DNA of 64,000 bases. Origin: Adineta ricciae. Its lineage: Eukaryota; Rotifera; Eurotatoria; Adinetida; Adinetidae. Positions 11,588 through 22,171 of the stretch are shown piece by piece; position 1 is the first letter of the stretch; each line of letters begins with the position of its first letter. A model generated the notes under the pieces. That model was given only the letters and a program-made list of their open reading frames with translations. It was not told the DNA's origin and ran no database searches. The stretch is taken from positions 434,001-498,000 of the forward strand of contig CAJNOJ010000008.1 in the NCBI GenBank assembly GCA_905250025.1, written 5' to 3'. Position numbers and translations under genes: made by a program.

Positions 11588-11806
11588 CTAATGGTATTTA
11601 GCCCATTTGTATTGTTCTAAACAAAGAAAGATGTCAATCGAAAGTGAAGAAACTTTCATTGGAAGCATTCGACTTACTTCTATCGGGAATAGCGAAGAAG
11701 ACGAAGTTAAAAAGTGAGGCGACAACAAAGATTTGTGTATACCAAATAAGATTTGGCTTTTTGTTATCCAAATAAGCACGATAAAACTTCCAGAAGGCTA
11801 CATGAG
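11588..11806 (-). CDS. ATP5MF: ATP synthase membrane subunit f, 3' part (5' end lost at assembly gap)
   Basis: The last coding exon (11616-11588) and the one before it (ending at 11678) join across a 61-nt intron. The product contains AFWKFYRAYLDNKKPN, then a hydrophobic helix (WYTQIFVVASLFNFVFF), then ends QYKWAKYH. This is the pattern of mitochondrial F1Fo-ATPase subunit f: an aromatic/Arg-rich F..a..YY.Y segment, one membrane helix and a C-terminal ..KYH. The usual protein is about 90-110 residues, so some 40 N-terminal residues are missing. The upstream sequence is interrupted by NNN at 11818-11820. The acceptor of this exon could be the CATGTAG ending at about 11807, or the frame could continue into the gap. 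Confidence 0.7.
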
Positions 11807-11817
11807 AAACGAATATG

Positions 11818-11820
11818 NNN
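11818..11820. other. Assembly gap (NNN)
   Basis: Three N bases are placed next to the 5' side of the ATP5MF exon. The true length of the missing sequence is unknown. Confidence 0.95.
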
Positions 11821-11839
11821 TAGTAAATTCGAGAATTAG

Positions 11840-13149
11840 AAATGTTGTCGAAGTAGTGTTGACTTGAAATGGTGAGGGACCACTATGTTGTTTCGATATA
11901 TATACAATATACGGACGACTAAATGTTTCTTCTCTCTCTCGTCGGCTTGAAATTCTATTTGTATCACCATATAAGGGCATGAGAGGCAAACATTCGAACC
12001 AATGAATGAAAAGTAATGAGGATTGAAGAACGCAAGTGAAGGTGGAGGGTATGTGCACGCGTATGAAAAAGAGCGAGTGTGAGTTTATGTTTTAGTCATG
12101 TCCGATAGAAAAAGTCGTTGCTGTTCGTAGTAAATAAAACTGTATTTAATCATGGCATAGAGATTAGTCATTATCTACTGCGTCGTGTCTTAATCATAGC
12201 ATTTGAAAAACATAGATAACAAAGATAAATTCATTGTTTAGTTTAGTTGTTGTTGTTTTGTTAGTAGCTGTCCTTTTTTAGTAGACCGAAATTTCGACAT
12301 ACGAATAAAACAGATAACAGATTTATTCTCGAAGAAAAACACTCGAGTAATCTTTGAACTTTACGTGGCAGTCTCATTTCTTGAGAATACACCAAGTTTT
12401 ACTCTTCAAATATATATCACGCAATTCTTTGGACAATTGCGTTGATTAATTCTTGATTACATTGGTTTGAATAGGTGTATATATGATTTGTCGATTATAT
12501 AATAAAGATCATAATCAAATATTTAGATTTAATCATTTTTGTACCAGATATTTCTCAAATGTGTTTATCCATAGCTTCTACGCGTATTTACATAATCTTA
12601 GAACGCACGCACATTGTCTTGACGTTCTTCATACGTACTGATTTCTGAGGATGTGAAAAGTATGTGCTTATTCAGGAATATTATCAAATATTATACTGAC
12701 GTCAGTTGTGATACACTACTCAGGGATATAATCATGCATCAGTATATCAAACAACATAGATTCTACTTGTTTCGTATGCATCTAGTATCGCTATCTTCAA
12801 TCTAGTGACAGAATAAGGACATACGAATTGATAAATCGATGTTTCGTGCACGAAGTCAATTGCAAAGCTTCCAATTGGATTGCAAATAAGTGCTTATATA
12901 AGCGCATCTTTGTATTCGTTTACACTTTACTCTATGATCACTGTGCATAAAAGCGCATCAATACCAGAGAACAAACGCATTACATCTGCTTTTCTTTTAC
13001 TAATGTTATTCAAAACACAGAGTAACAAAAACACTTCAAAATATGTGACTGTTACTTTCGTGATTAACTATCAATACAAATTTATTCGAGCGTAGCGTTC
13101 TATACGGTAGATTAAATATCTATACTCTACATTTCGTTTATTTTTAATC
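11840..13149. other. Intergenic; probably holds the missing 5' exon of ATP5MF
   Basis: No complete gene is visible. An open frame on the minus strand (12058 to about 11823) might include ATP5MF 5' sequence, but I cannot match it to the family. The rest is A+T-rich with no coding signal. A palindromic CRE-type site lies at 12695-12706. Confidence 0.4.
12697..12704. promoter_or_regulatory. CRE-like palindrome TGACGTCA
   Basis: TGACGTCA is embedded in a 12-bp perfect palindrome (ACTGACGTCAGT), about 450 nt upstream of the membrane EF-hand gene. This is the consensus for CREB/ATF factors. Function is inferred from the motif only. Confidence 0.3.
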
Positions 13150-14481
13150 ATGATTTCACAAAATATTCGTCTGTACATTTACTATACCGTACTGTTCATA
13201 TTGAGTTTAGGAGCATTTTATGCTTTTTATCATATCACGCGGAAGCATCCAGCAGATTACCTTTACACAGAAAAGTGTCTCTTATGTTTCATTTCAAGTT
13301 TTTTCAATGTATTCGTACTTCATTACCACTATACTCATGCACCGCATCCGAAATTCTGTATGCTTTTACAACGGCGGATTGCTATTTATGTACATATTTC
13401 ATCGGGTGTGCTCGAGTTCATTACTTGTTGGCTTACGTTTTGTACTGGTAACACGTACATAGCGAGGGCAGCGGCACTGGTAGCAATTCTGGGCCATATT
13501 CCTTCAGCATACTACCAAACGTCGATCGTTTTCGGTGCCAAGGCTCTAATAGTTGCGGCTTATTTGTTCGCAATATCTTTACACCTATTCTGCGCACTGA
13601 ATTTGTTTTTTCAATCGGATTCTGTGTACTGGTTGTTGAATATGTTTCTCGTTCACAATGTGTATGTCTGGTGTCGAATACTCTATGCGTTCTTTGGTTT
13701 TATCGGTCTTTTCAAGGATACACGGTATACAATTACTAGTTGGACAGCGGCTTTGATTCTATTTCCGGCTGTACTCGGCGTTTCGGCCAATGTGCTGTTC
13801 TTGGGTTATGTTGCTGGAAGTGTTTTCCTCTATTTATTCATAGTTCAACCAGATAAACAACAAAGGGATCTATTTCTCTGCGAGCGATCACGAGATTTAC
13901 TGGTTAACACAGAGATTTACGAGCATTGGATAAAAGACAAGAGCCGATTGGCGAAAATATCGAAAAAAGCCGAAACGAACGATCAGGAAAATGCAAAAGA
14001 AATTTTTGATCTACTAGATGCCGATAAAAGTGGATATATCGATGGCGAGGAACTGAATCAATTACTAGAAGAATGGAAAGTAGCAGATGCGTTTATCAAG
14101 CGATTTTCCCGTTGGTCAAAGAAGGGAGACGTTGCATTCGACGATTTTTATAAACATATTTGGCGTCTTGGAGAAAAATCTAAAGATCATTTCGAAGAGA
14201 ACCAAATCAGAGAAGCTAAAGAAAAAGCACGATTCGTGTTTGACTATTTGGATCAAGATCACAGTGGATATATCGATGTGATAGAATTACAAAAGTTATT
14301 GATTCAATGGGGATTACCGGATAACGAAGTCGATGCATATCTTGCAACTGACGATGACAAACGTTTTTCATTTGATGAATTCTATCACAATGTCAAACCA
14401 ATATGGGATTTTGCATATGAGAACATGCGTGATGCTAATTCTGGCACAATCACTGAGATACTACATCCTCATTCAAATTGA
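13150..14481 (+). CDS. Multi-pass membrane protein with C-terminal EF-hand pair, uncharacterised
   Basis: A single uninterrupted frame of 443 residues. Residues 1-235 hold about seven hydrophobic segments (for example LYIYYTVLFILSLGAFYAFY, CLLCFISSFFNVFVL and AALILFPAVLGVSANVLFL), consistent with an integral membrane protein. Residues 280-420 form a cytosolic EF-hand module. Two loops are canonical: DADKSGYIDGEE and DQDHSGYIDVIE, each with Asp at positions 1 and 3, Gly at 6 and Glu at 12. Two further degenerate hands (SKKGDVAFDDFY, DDDKRFSFDEFY) probably pair with them. I do not recognise the membrane domain. The likely role is a Ca2+-regulated membrane protein, but substrate and location are unknown. 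It is intronless although most neighbours have many introns, which suggests retroposition or horizontal acquisition. Confidence 0.8.
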   Translation: MISQNIRLYIYYTVLFILSLGAFYAFYHITRKHPADYLYTEKCLLCFISSFFNVFVLHYHYTHAPHPKFCMLLQRRIAIYVHISSGVLEFITCWLTFCTGNTYIARAAALVAILGHIPSAYYQTSIVFGAKALIVAAYLFAISLHLFCALNLFFQSDSVYWLLNMFLVHNVYVWCRILYAFFGFIGLFKDTRYTITSWTAALILFPAVLGVSANVLFLGYVAGSVFLYLFIVQPDKQQRDLFLCERSRDLLVNTEIYEHWIKDKSRLAKISKKAETNDQENAKEIFDLLDADKSGYIDGEELNQLLEEWKVADAFIKRFSRWSKKGDVAFDDFYKHIWRLGEKSKDHFEENQIREAKEKARFVFDYLDQDHSGYIDVIELQKLLIQWGLPDNEVDAYLATDDDKRFSFDEFYHNVKPIWDFAYENMRDANSGTITEILHPHSN

Positions 14482-14489
14482 ACTCAAAT

Positions 14490-14495
14490 AATAAA
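14490..14495 (+). terminator. Polyadenylation signal AATAAA
   Basis: AATAAA lies 8 nt past the stop of the membrane EF-hand gene, with a second AAATAAA soon after. It sits in the 84-nt gap before the convergent hydrolase gene. Confidence 0.6.
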
Positions 14496-14565
14496 GAAAT
14501 AAATTAAAAAATCTGTCACTGCTTCTTTTTTTTTGATTGTTCAAAATATATGATGAAAGTAGAAG

Positions 14566-15836
14566 TTATTGGTTAGTAACCACATGCAAGAAATATTCGA
14601 TTGCATAAGTTGACAATTGACCACCGGGACCATTCAAATGATAATCAAAACCATGTGTTGCCCACGGAAGTTGAAGGAAATAATGCGGAACATTGTGTTC
14701 TTTTAATTTCCTACTTAGACGATAATTATGTTCATCGAATACTAATGGATCAAGTCCGCCATGAAACATTAGCGTAGGTACTGTTGCTTCAGTGACGAAC
14801 TCAATTGGTGAACTGTCACGATATTTTTCTTCCAAACCATAATAACTTCCACCGAGATATCTTTCGAGTACGCGAAACGAATTCAATACTAATGGATTTG
14901 TCGGCGTGAAATAACCCCAAACCATATCAGCTGGCCCATAGAAATTGATTGCACCTTTTATACCTAATTCTTTGAATTTGTAAGCTGTTAGTAATGCGAT
15001 TTGTCCGCCAGCTGAACGACCGAGAAGCACAAAATTTTCCTTGTTAATATTCAATTCATCAGCATGGTTTCGCAAGTAGTCTAATGCTGCTTTGGTATCT
15101 TCAATTGGTGTCGGATATTGCCATCGCGGAGCTAATCGATAGCAAATTGCAGCTACATGATAACCAGCCGTTGCTAGACGACTATTAAGTTCAGGCAATT
15201 GTTTACTATCACCACTTGTCCAAGAGCCTCCATGGATAACAACAACACAAGGTCGTTTGCCAGAAACACTCGCTGGATAAAAATCTAACGTTAAACTAGT
15301 ATCATCATAAGTTACATAGGTATATGTACGATACGGCATTTTAAGTACGAATCGAAATAATTTACTAACACTGAAAGATTCATTACTAGGAAATGGTTGG
15401 CTATTGATTGATGAATTCGAATCACGTGTAAATGCTTTCTTCATATCTTTGGATAAGGATTGAGAGATCAAATAGGCTCGTAAAATTGGAGAGAAAAACA
15501 ATGTTACAGCAATGAGACCTAGTACTGTTCCCAGTAGAGTACAAAAACCGTCTTGAACACCAGTTGATAGTGTGATAATGGTCAAAGCGATGAAAATTGC
15601 GGAATATTCATTGACTATCACTGCTACTAACCAAAAAGTGGAAGTAGGCGCTTTGCAAACATTTAATAATGCGAGAAGAAACAGTAGAATTAACACAACC
15701 AGACGTACTCTACAATCAAAAAAGAAGTTTTTGGTTATGTCTTCGAATTCCAATCTACTTACGATATAAAATAAGCGATCAAAACCATCAGAAGACTAAC
15801 GATGGCCTCGACGCTATAGAGACGCTTCATATCCAT
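14566..15836 (-). CDS. Membrane-anchored alpha/beta hydrolase (HSL/BD-FAE type esterase)
   Basis: Two exons, 15836-15763 and 15709-14566, give 405 residues. The short first exon supplies the start (MDMKRLYSVE); the longer frame starting at 15753 reads through the 53-nt intron. Residues 1-110 hold three or four hydrophobic segments. The catalytic domain follows: oxyanion motif HGGSW, nucleophile elbow GRSAGG, an acid residue near GGLDPLV, and the His of WATHGFDY, with a C-terminal GGQLSTYAIEYFL stretch. It should hydrolyse a small carboxylic ester; the substrate is unknown. From memory the catalytic part looks closer to bacterial, notably cyanobacterial, hydrolases than to animal ones, so horizontal acquisition with later gain of one intron is plausible. 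It converges with the membrane EF-hand gene. Confidence 0.85.
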
Positions 15837-17118
15837 TATTATCGGTACGTCTGTTATCGCTCGTATATTTACGAAAAAAAAAACAAAATTACAAAGACTA
15901 CATATATATATCCATATCGAAACACATTTTACCTAATTTCGCTATAGAAGAACGAAAAAGAAAAACGTATCTAGGAGTAAAAAGTATGAATCGATGTTGT
16001 TTATGGCTTGTTATGCATTATTCATGATGAAATTATCAACATCGATTAAATTTTTCTCGACATTACAGTTCGAGTTTTGATCAAGGTGATTCAAATATCT
16101 ACGTCAGTAGTTTCTATTCAATTTAATCAGACACTTGGTAAACATTCGCATGTTTTCTATCATAACAATGAAAATCAGTCAATGCTGTTAGAAAGAAACA
16201 CATTTCTTTTCATTCAGTACAAAGCTTATCAAGCGTTTCACCTATACATAAGTTTGTTTGGAAACTCTGAGCTATTCATGTATCAATCAAGATGCTCATC
16301 AGCATGTAAAGTGTTACCACATGTCGTGCGGAGAATGCATGACATAAATTATTACAGGACATTGTAAATTAAGTTTATGTTTCCCGAAATAAATGATTTA
16401 CTATCGAATGAGTGCAGTTGAAATGTCAAGATTATTTTTGGATATCGCGATATTCGAAATTATACTTAATTGTAAAACAACATGGCATTTCTTTTCAGAT
16501 CGGTACATAGGAAGTTCAAGATTGCTGTGAAATATCGTCGGAAAACAATGAAAATAATCTCGTGATCTTTGAAAGAAAGTTTCTCTGCAACCAAACATAT
16601 GATTTGTGACCACATGATTACATTTACAACGTCATGTTTGGCCTGATGATCTTTTCTTTCAATCCCACGCGATTAATTCTTGTCTTACAATGCGTCATAG
16701 TTTTCTATTTCGATGAAATGTACCAGTTTCTTTTAAATATACTATTCAATTGGCGATGCACTTGAAGTGCATGAAGATATACGTCATGAATCGACATTTT
16801 CTAATCAAAATACTAAATGCCAATGAAAGCGACAAAAAATAAACTGTCGATGATTGAATTCGTCTCACTCAAGTCGTCATATTTAGCGCATTGTTCATTA
16901 GATAATTATCATGGCAGTTCGAAGAAAGATTTGCGTGACTTTCACAAAAGAATCTAAACCATTAATCGATGTTGAACATAATGAAAACGAGATATTTATA
17001 TCCTTAAACCCACAATCGACTTGTTTATTGTATAAAAAGAGACAAGAGATCACGTGTCGGTTTTCTTAAATGTCAAATTTTTAAATAGATGATAATAAAC
17101 ATGAGCGAAAGTAGCTTT
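15837..17118. other. Intergenic, no gene seen
   Basis: A+T-rich sequence with scattered short ORFs on both strands and no recognisable product or consistent splice signals. Confidence 0.45.
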
Positions 17119-17625
17119 TCACGTTATTGTTTGTCGTACAAGAAAAAGATGCGGTGTTATGGGTGGTTGATAGACAATAAATCGACAGTACGGACAACGA
17201 GAATGCGTTTGTAGCCAATGAAGAAGACATTCACGATGATAGATGTGCTTACATGTTAGCTGAAGAAGTATATCTGATTGAACAAAGTCTCCCAGACAAA
17301 TCGAACATTGAGATGACTGGGATGAGGAATTATATTCAATTGTTTGAGCAATGATGTCAGCTGTGAGTATCGGATTGTTATCTACTGACGAAATTGTCGA
17401 TTGTATGATGGTTGCGATGGTCTGATTTAACAGATGTTGTCGAACGACAACGAGAGAATTGCTTTCGAAAAAAGAATTTATCTCGATAATTGTTTGAGGT
17501 CGAGTCGTTCGAGAACTTGGAATCGTTTGAATAATAAAGGTTGATTGGCTAGACATTAGAGGATTATAAAGAACTTTAAGTGCCCATCGATTGTTCGCTA
17601 TATTGACATGCATTGATATTGGCAT
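17119..17625 (-). CDS. Small RING-H2 finger protein, probable E3 ubiquitin ligase
   Basis: One exon of 168 residues. Residues 107-150 form a complete RING-H2: CSIC, then C-x-H-x2-H-x2-C (CKHIYHREC), then CPYC, with the Trp before the last pair (LLHWLQTHSRCPYC). The rest has no recognisable domain, signal peptide or membrane helix. The N-terminal part has Ile-rich beta-prone segments (TFIIQTI, IIEINSFF). RING-H2 proteins of this layout recruit a ubiquitin-charged E2, and the substrate cannot be told from sequence. No upstream splice acceptor was needed, so the ATG at 17625 is probably the true start. Confidence 0.75.
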   Translation of the reverse strand: MPISMHVNIANNRWALKVLYNPLMSSQSTFIIQTIPSSRTTRPQTIIEINSFFESNSLVVVRQHLLNQTIATIIQSTISSVDNNPILTADIIAQTIEYNSSSQSSQCSICLGDFVQSDILLQLTCKHIYHRECLLHWLQTHSRCPYCRFIVYQPPITPHLFLVRQTIT

Positions 17626-19715
17626 AGTCTATTTTCTTTCACATGGAAATCTATTCGCGCAAATTCATATTCGGTTGCTACAGTTTGTACTTCTTAACAG
17701 GAAATTTTCATTCAATTTTCTTCAATCATTAGAAATGAACAACTCATGAGGAACATCTGGGTTCTTCCAAAGCGTCAATAATCAATGTTTATTTATTTAT
17801 CATACTAATGTCTCAAAGTCTAGATCAGATAATGGTAGTTCTCACTGTCCAGACTTATGGGACGTTGTGCTTGTCATCTAATGACAAACTACATGATTTT
17901 ATAACGTTTAGCATGATATTATTCTCCTTGACATTCAATGTCAAGCAACTTCGTTCTCGATCTAATGATGCGAATACTTAGAATAAATAATAGAAAACGG
18001 AAAGTAACCTTTGATCTTGAAGAAATCTTTTATATAAAATTACATAAGATTGGTTCATCAAAATAGTGCAAATATCTTCCTGTGAACTTACAATAATCTT
18101 ATTCTTCAGACTAGAATCCAAAGTTTCACGTGATACCAGTCGCATGATTAGAGGATTTAGAAAAGATCACGTCGAGCATTCATCATTCCAAAATGAAAAT
18201 GGACGTTTTTGCTTGAAGGAAACATCGGCTTTATAACCCTTGTTAATCCAACGAGGCTTCTGCCAACTTCAATATGATTTTAGTAGATTAGTTTTTGAAT
18301 TGCTATGATGGTATCTGAAATAAACAAGCATGACTGATAAGATAATTCTTCCATTCATTGCTTCAGGCGACAGAATTTATTTAAGCGGAAAAAGTTTTAT
18401 TTTCTTCGCATGCAATAATATACAAAGAATTACTACTATGTTCCTGTGCTACTTAGAACTATTACAAATGAAGAACAAATCGGTTCATAATTATGTTAAA
18501 TTTAGCTCGGCTAACCGCTCAGTATTTCATCATTATTCTAATAAAAAACCATGCATGTATCACGCGAGTTTCTCGAAATAGGAGAGAGATCAATGCTAGT
18601 ATTATCTTCTTTTCTATCGCAGGATGCCGTGGCTTATTGATCGAACATGATCTGAATTTTTTTGTCGTAACAAGAAGATCCGTCGGATTTAATTGAATGA
18701 TGAACAACAAAATATTTGTCAGCTGACGTTGGCATTATACGTCTGACAGATACACTCTGACACACATACCTTTCATGTCTAAAAAGGTTATTTGAATTCG
18801 TTAATTTAACATGTAGATTTCAAGTCAGCCGGTTGTAAATTATCCTTCTATTTATCTTTTAAAATGTTCGTCATAGAAGTGAAGTATCGAATGAGGATGT
18901 TATTCTTATTACCCGTAGGCGTTTGATCATCACGACAACGACTGGAAAAAGTGGCACGGTCCGTATTTATATAATTGTCTCGCGAAGACAAAATCAAACA
19001 CATTCCGCTTCGTGTATTTACCCGGAAGTAGATACCTATTCATGTTTCCCATGTTGCAAAGAAAAACGACGAGTTTTGTCTTTTTAGTTCAATGTGAGAT
19101 GAATGCTCATTTCGAGATATTTATAGATGTAAGTACCATGAGATACTCTTTGTCTACTTTTTTGTTCGATTGAAGACCCTCGGCGAGAACGGATTATCAT
19201 CTGACGTGATTTTCTTTAAATGAAAGTAGATATCTTCTTGTTAGCGAGATCAGATCAACGTACAGGATCGTTGTCAAATGTCATTCTCTTGCTGCGAGAT
19301 GCTCTCTGGAAGTTTATTGGTGTAGAGTTCTTATAATGTAGATGGAGAAATGCACTGACAGAAAAGAAAAAACCAGATGAGTCTTTTCATATCGAGTGAT
19401 ATGGATGTAAAGAAGATGGAAACTAAATTTGGTAAGTCTAGCCAAGTTGAGAGGACCAAGTTTCACAAGAGATGAGCGTTTCCATAGAACAAAGAGAATC
19501 ACTTGTGTAACGTGTTGTTTTGCCGGGACGAATAGACTTGCACAATGAGTCTAGTTCGAACAAAGGATATCTTTCAAGAAATAACCAAATGCTGTTTTCC
19601 TCTCTTTTTTATTATTCTATTGAATTTAGAATAGACTGCTCGGTTTAGTCACATTAGATTCGCGAGCATTTCCGGAGACAATACTTCTCGGATAGAATTA
19701 TCTACGAGAGCAATT
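17626..19715. other. Intergenic, about 2.1 kb without a recognised gene
   Basis: Several short ORFs occur but none looks like a protein. A 9-bp perfect inverted repeat with a one-base spacer is at 17927-17945 (CTTGACATT/AATGTCAAG). The last few hundred bases presumably hold the promoter of the GPCR gene. Confidence 0.4.
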
Positions 19716-21288
19716 ATGGCGACAAAACACAATCGATCTGCTCTGGACTTCGTCGATGATCTTCAGTGGAACATGAATGCTAACGGTTCAGAATCGTTTG
19801 CAACACTGCAAGATGCTTTGAACTACGTGGAATTTACATCCGGTATGCATATTAATGAATCAGTCGTTCCAGTGCCAAAACAATCCATATGGCTGTCGGT
19901 ATTAAATCTAATTCCACTTTCATTGGGGATTATCGGACTACTCTTCAATATTCTTGCTCTGTTAATATTCACAGCGTCGAAAACATTTCGGCAAAGCCCG
20001 TTTCGATATTATATTTACGCATTTGTGCTGGTAAATTGTGCAAGTATCCTATCGTAAGTGTAACCAGATGATCGTTTATGTAATGATTATTTTTAGCATC
20101 AAAATAAGAACCCTCAGTATATGAGAATAGCACAGATAGACTATGTAGTTGCATTTCAACGATTCCTTAAAGAAAAGACGGTCTCTTCAACGACAATATT
20201 GCTTCCGGTCGTTTCTGATACATTCCTTTTCAAACTATGTGATCGAACTAATACATTTAATTATTTCTAGCCATTCTTGGCTCTACATGGTGTTTTACAT
20301 TGCTGATCAAATCAGAGTCTGTAAATATATCCATTACTTACAACAATCATTATCAACAACCTCACTCTGGACGATGGTTCTTTTATCATTAGAACGTTCG
20401 TTTACATTCATTCGACCATTCGCAGTGAAAAACGTGTTAAGTTCACGAACCATTTGTTTGGTCATATTCCTGGTGATTTGTTTATGTTTTCTCTTACATA
20501 TCGATGAATTGGTATCCGTTAACAGCAAAGCCTTCCGATGGGTGAATTTCGCCTATGGTCTATGCTCATTTAAGCGTGATTCGCTAATAAAAGCCGACCG
20601 GATTAAAATCCTAACACATTCACATTCATTCATACTGCCATTTGTATTAAACACAATTTTGGACGTCTACATCTGTTACAAAATCTGCCAACGACGCAAA
20701 CGTCTTCTAGAAAAGACGCCATCAATTGTACGGAAAAGTATGAAGTTCCGTCGGTCAAGAAATTTACTAGCTAATGAAATAACCCTAATACTATTATGGC
20801 AATCTATGTGGCTATTAATAACATATTTTCCCGCGCATCTTTATTATTTCTGGATATCATTTAAATTAACCAACGCTCATGATCGTGATAATTCAATACA
20901 CGTATTCATCATACGACTCAATTTACTTGTTTATTTAGCTTTTTCACCTACACTCTATGTTATTTTCAGTCCAACTCTGCGAAGAGAAATTGGTTATCAT
21001 CTGTGTCGGTCGTACAAAAAACGGCGAGCAACTAGTTCAAGCTGCGTGTCGCTCTCACATCGCAAATCGGATAATCATCTGAATGAGCGGAGACGATCGC
21101 GCTTGTCAATGTTGGTTACAAGAAGTGAAGAACTGCCGAGAAGATGTCCGCAAACAACTGTTAAACATCCAGAAAGATGTGTGAAGACTTTTCATTCGAA
21201 AAGTACACCGTGTTTATTGCCTGCGACGCAGAAAAATGAATTGTACCAATATATGAAAACTGAACGATCTTCGACCTTGCTTCAGTAA
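19716..21288 (+). CDS. Rhodopsin-family GPCR, orphan
   Basis: Two exons, 19716-20053 and 20271-21288, join across a 217-nt intron and give 451 residues. Seven hydrophobic helices run from about residue 55 to 330. Class-A landmarks are present but variant: the TM1 Asn (GLLFNILALLIF), ERS in place of DRY at the end of TM3 (LLSLERSFTFIRPF), Cys in TM3 and in the second extracellular loop (VCKYIHYL, YGLCSF), and SPTLY in place of NPxxY in TM7. The intracellular tail is long, basic and Ser-rich. The ligand is unknown; the closest general type is the neuropeptide-receptor-like group, which is expanded in rotifers. The second exon has an in-frame ATG at 20149, but that lies in the intron and should be ignored. 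Confidence 0.85.
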
Positions 21289-21875
21289 ACATTTTTGTTG
21301 TCTTCTTCTAGATTTTGTTGTGAAAAAAAAGAGAAACTAATGTACATGTTTAAAACACGGACAGTTCGCCATTTGACGGTGCTGTCAGTAAATAATCAGA
21401 TCTTCGTTTTGCCCCGTTCTACTCCGGTTGAACCGAGTCAAGCACAGTGTGAGGTCGCCTGGCGAGAAATAAAGACGCAAAATGATCAGGATTATATTCA
21501 GTTGTTCGTACTTTGAAATCATTCTATTCTTAATTCCTCACCAGACTAGTCTGCCAAGTACGAGCTGCAGATTATGCTGTCTTTGATGTATTAATGTCAA
21601 ACAAAGACTTTTACAAGAAAGCTTCGTGTAAAGAAAATAAATCTTATTATTTCTGCTTTATGAACTATGGGTACTTTTACCCCAGATTAGAAATAATTCT
21701 TTCGAATGCATCAACATGGCTTTTGTAGTTGACAGTCCTTGTGAATAGAACTGTTTATAGCACACACACACCTCGCGGAAATGTAGATACATGCTGTGAC
21801 AAGCAAGAATATTCGTTATTATGGCTCTTAGGTCGTGACCTGGCAATGGTACGCTATAGATCTAAAGATCTATAG

Positions 21876-21977
21876 AAAAAGCGTGCATTAGAACGAGCTC
21901 GATGGGAAGACTCGGCACGCCTTTATATCGAACAACAGTTTCCTGATGATTTATATGAACTCGCTGTGCCATCTTAA
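21876..21977 (+). other. Possible terminal coding exon, unrecognised
   Basis: An open frame of 33 codons after a CTATAG acceptor ends in TAA. Its content is amphipathic and protein-like (ERARWEDSARLYIEQQ, FPDDLYEL). It may be the end of a small gene whose earlier exon is the 21340-21516 frame, but the family was not recognised and no convincing donor pairs the two. Confidence 0.25.
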
Positions 21978-22044
21978 GTCCAGTATCATAATATACTTTG
22001 GGCAAAGCTTATTCGTTGCTAGACAAGTCCTATCATCAAAGACC

Positions 22045-22052
22045 TGACGTCA
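22045..22052. promoter_or_regulatory. CRE-like palindrome TGACGTCA
   Basis: A perfect TGACGTCA lies 120 nt upstream of the start codon of the C1orf50-like gene, a plausible promoter-proximal CREB/ATF site. Motif evidence only. Confidence 0.35.
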
Positions 22053-22171
22053 TTTCAAATGTAGGCATTCGGTAAAAGAATGCAGCTGGCTTTGCTTTCA
22101 TCTGATTCTGACGCCGCATCATTCTACTGCATAACAACGCACATCATCATCATATCGGACGCCGTAGAAAA

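Larger units (their letters stand above)
21289..22171. other. Intergenic with possible coding fragments
   Basis: Two stretches look protein-like: 21340-21516 (contains SQAQCEVAWREIK) and 21876-21977 (listed separately). A 22-nt perfect inverted repeat lies at 21854-21875 (CTATAGATCT-AA-AGATCTATAG). A CRE-type TGACGTCA is at 22045-22052. Confidence 0.4.

Noticed and set aside
15710..15762. Hydrolase start at 15753 (MEFEDITK)
   Set aside because: It lies in a 53-nt GTAAGT...TGTAG intron; splicing to the upstream ATG at 15836 gives a continuous hydrophobic N-terminus.
20149..20270. In-frame ATG and coding-like stretch before GPCR exon 2
   Set aside because: The join 20053/20271 with a TTATTTCTAG acceptor restores the TM1-TM2 sequence; this stretch is intron.
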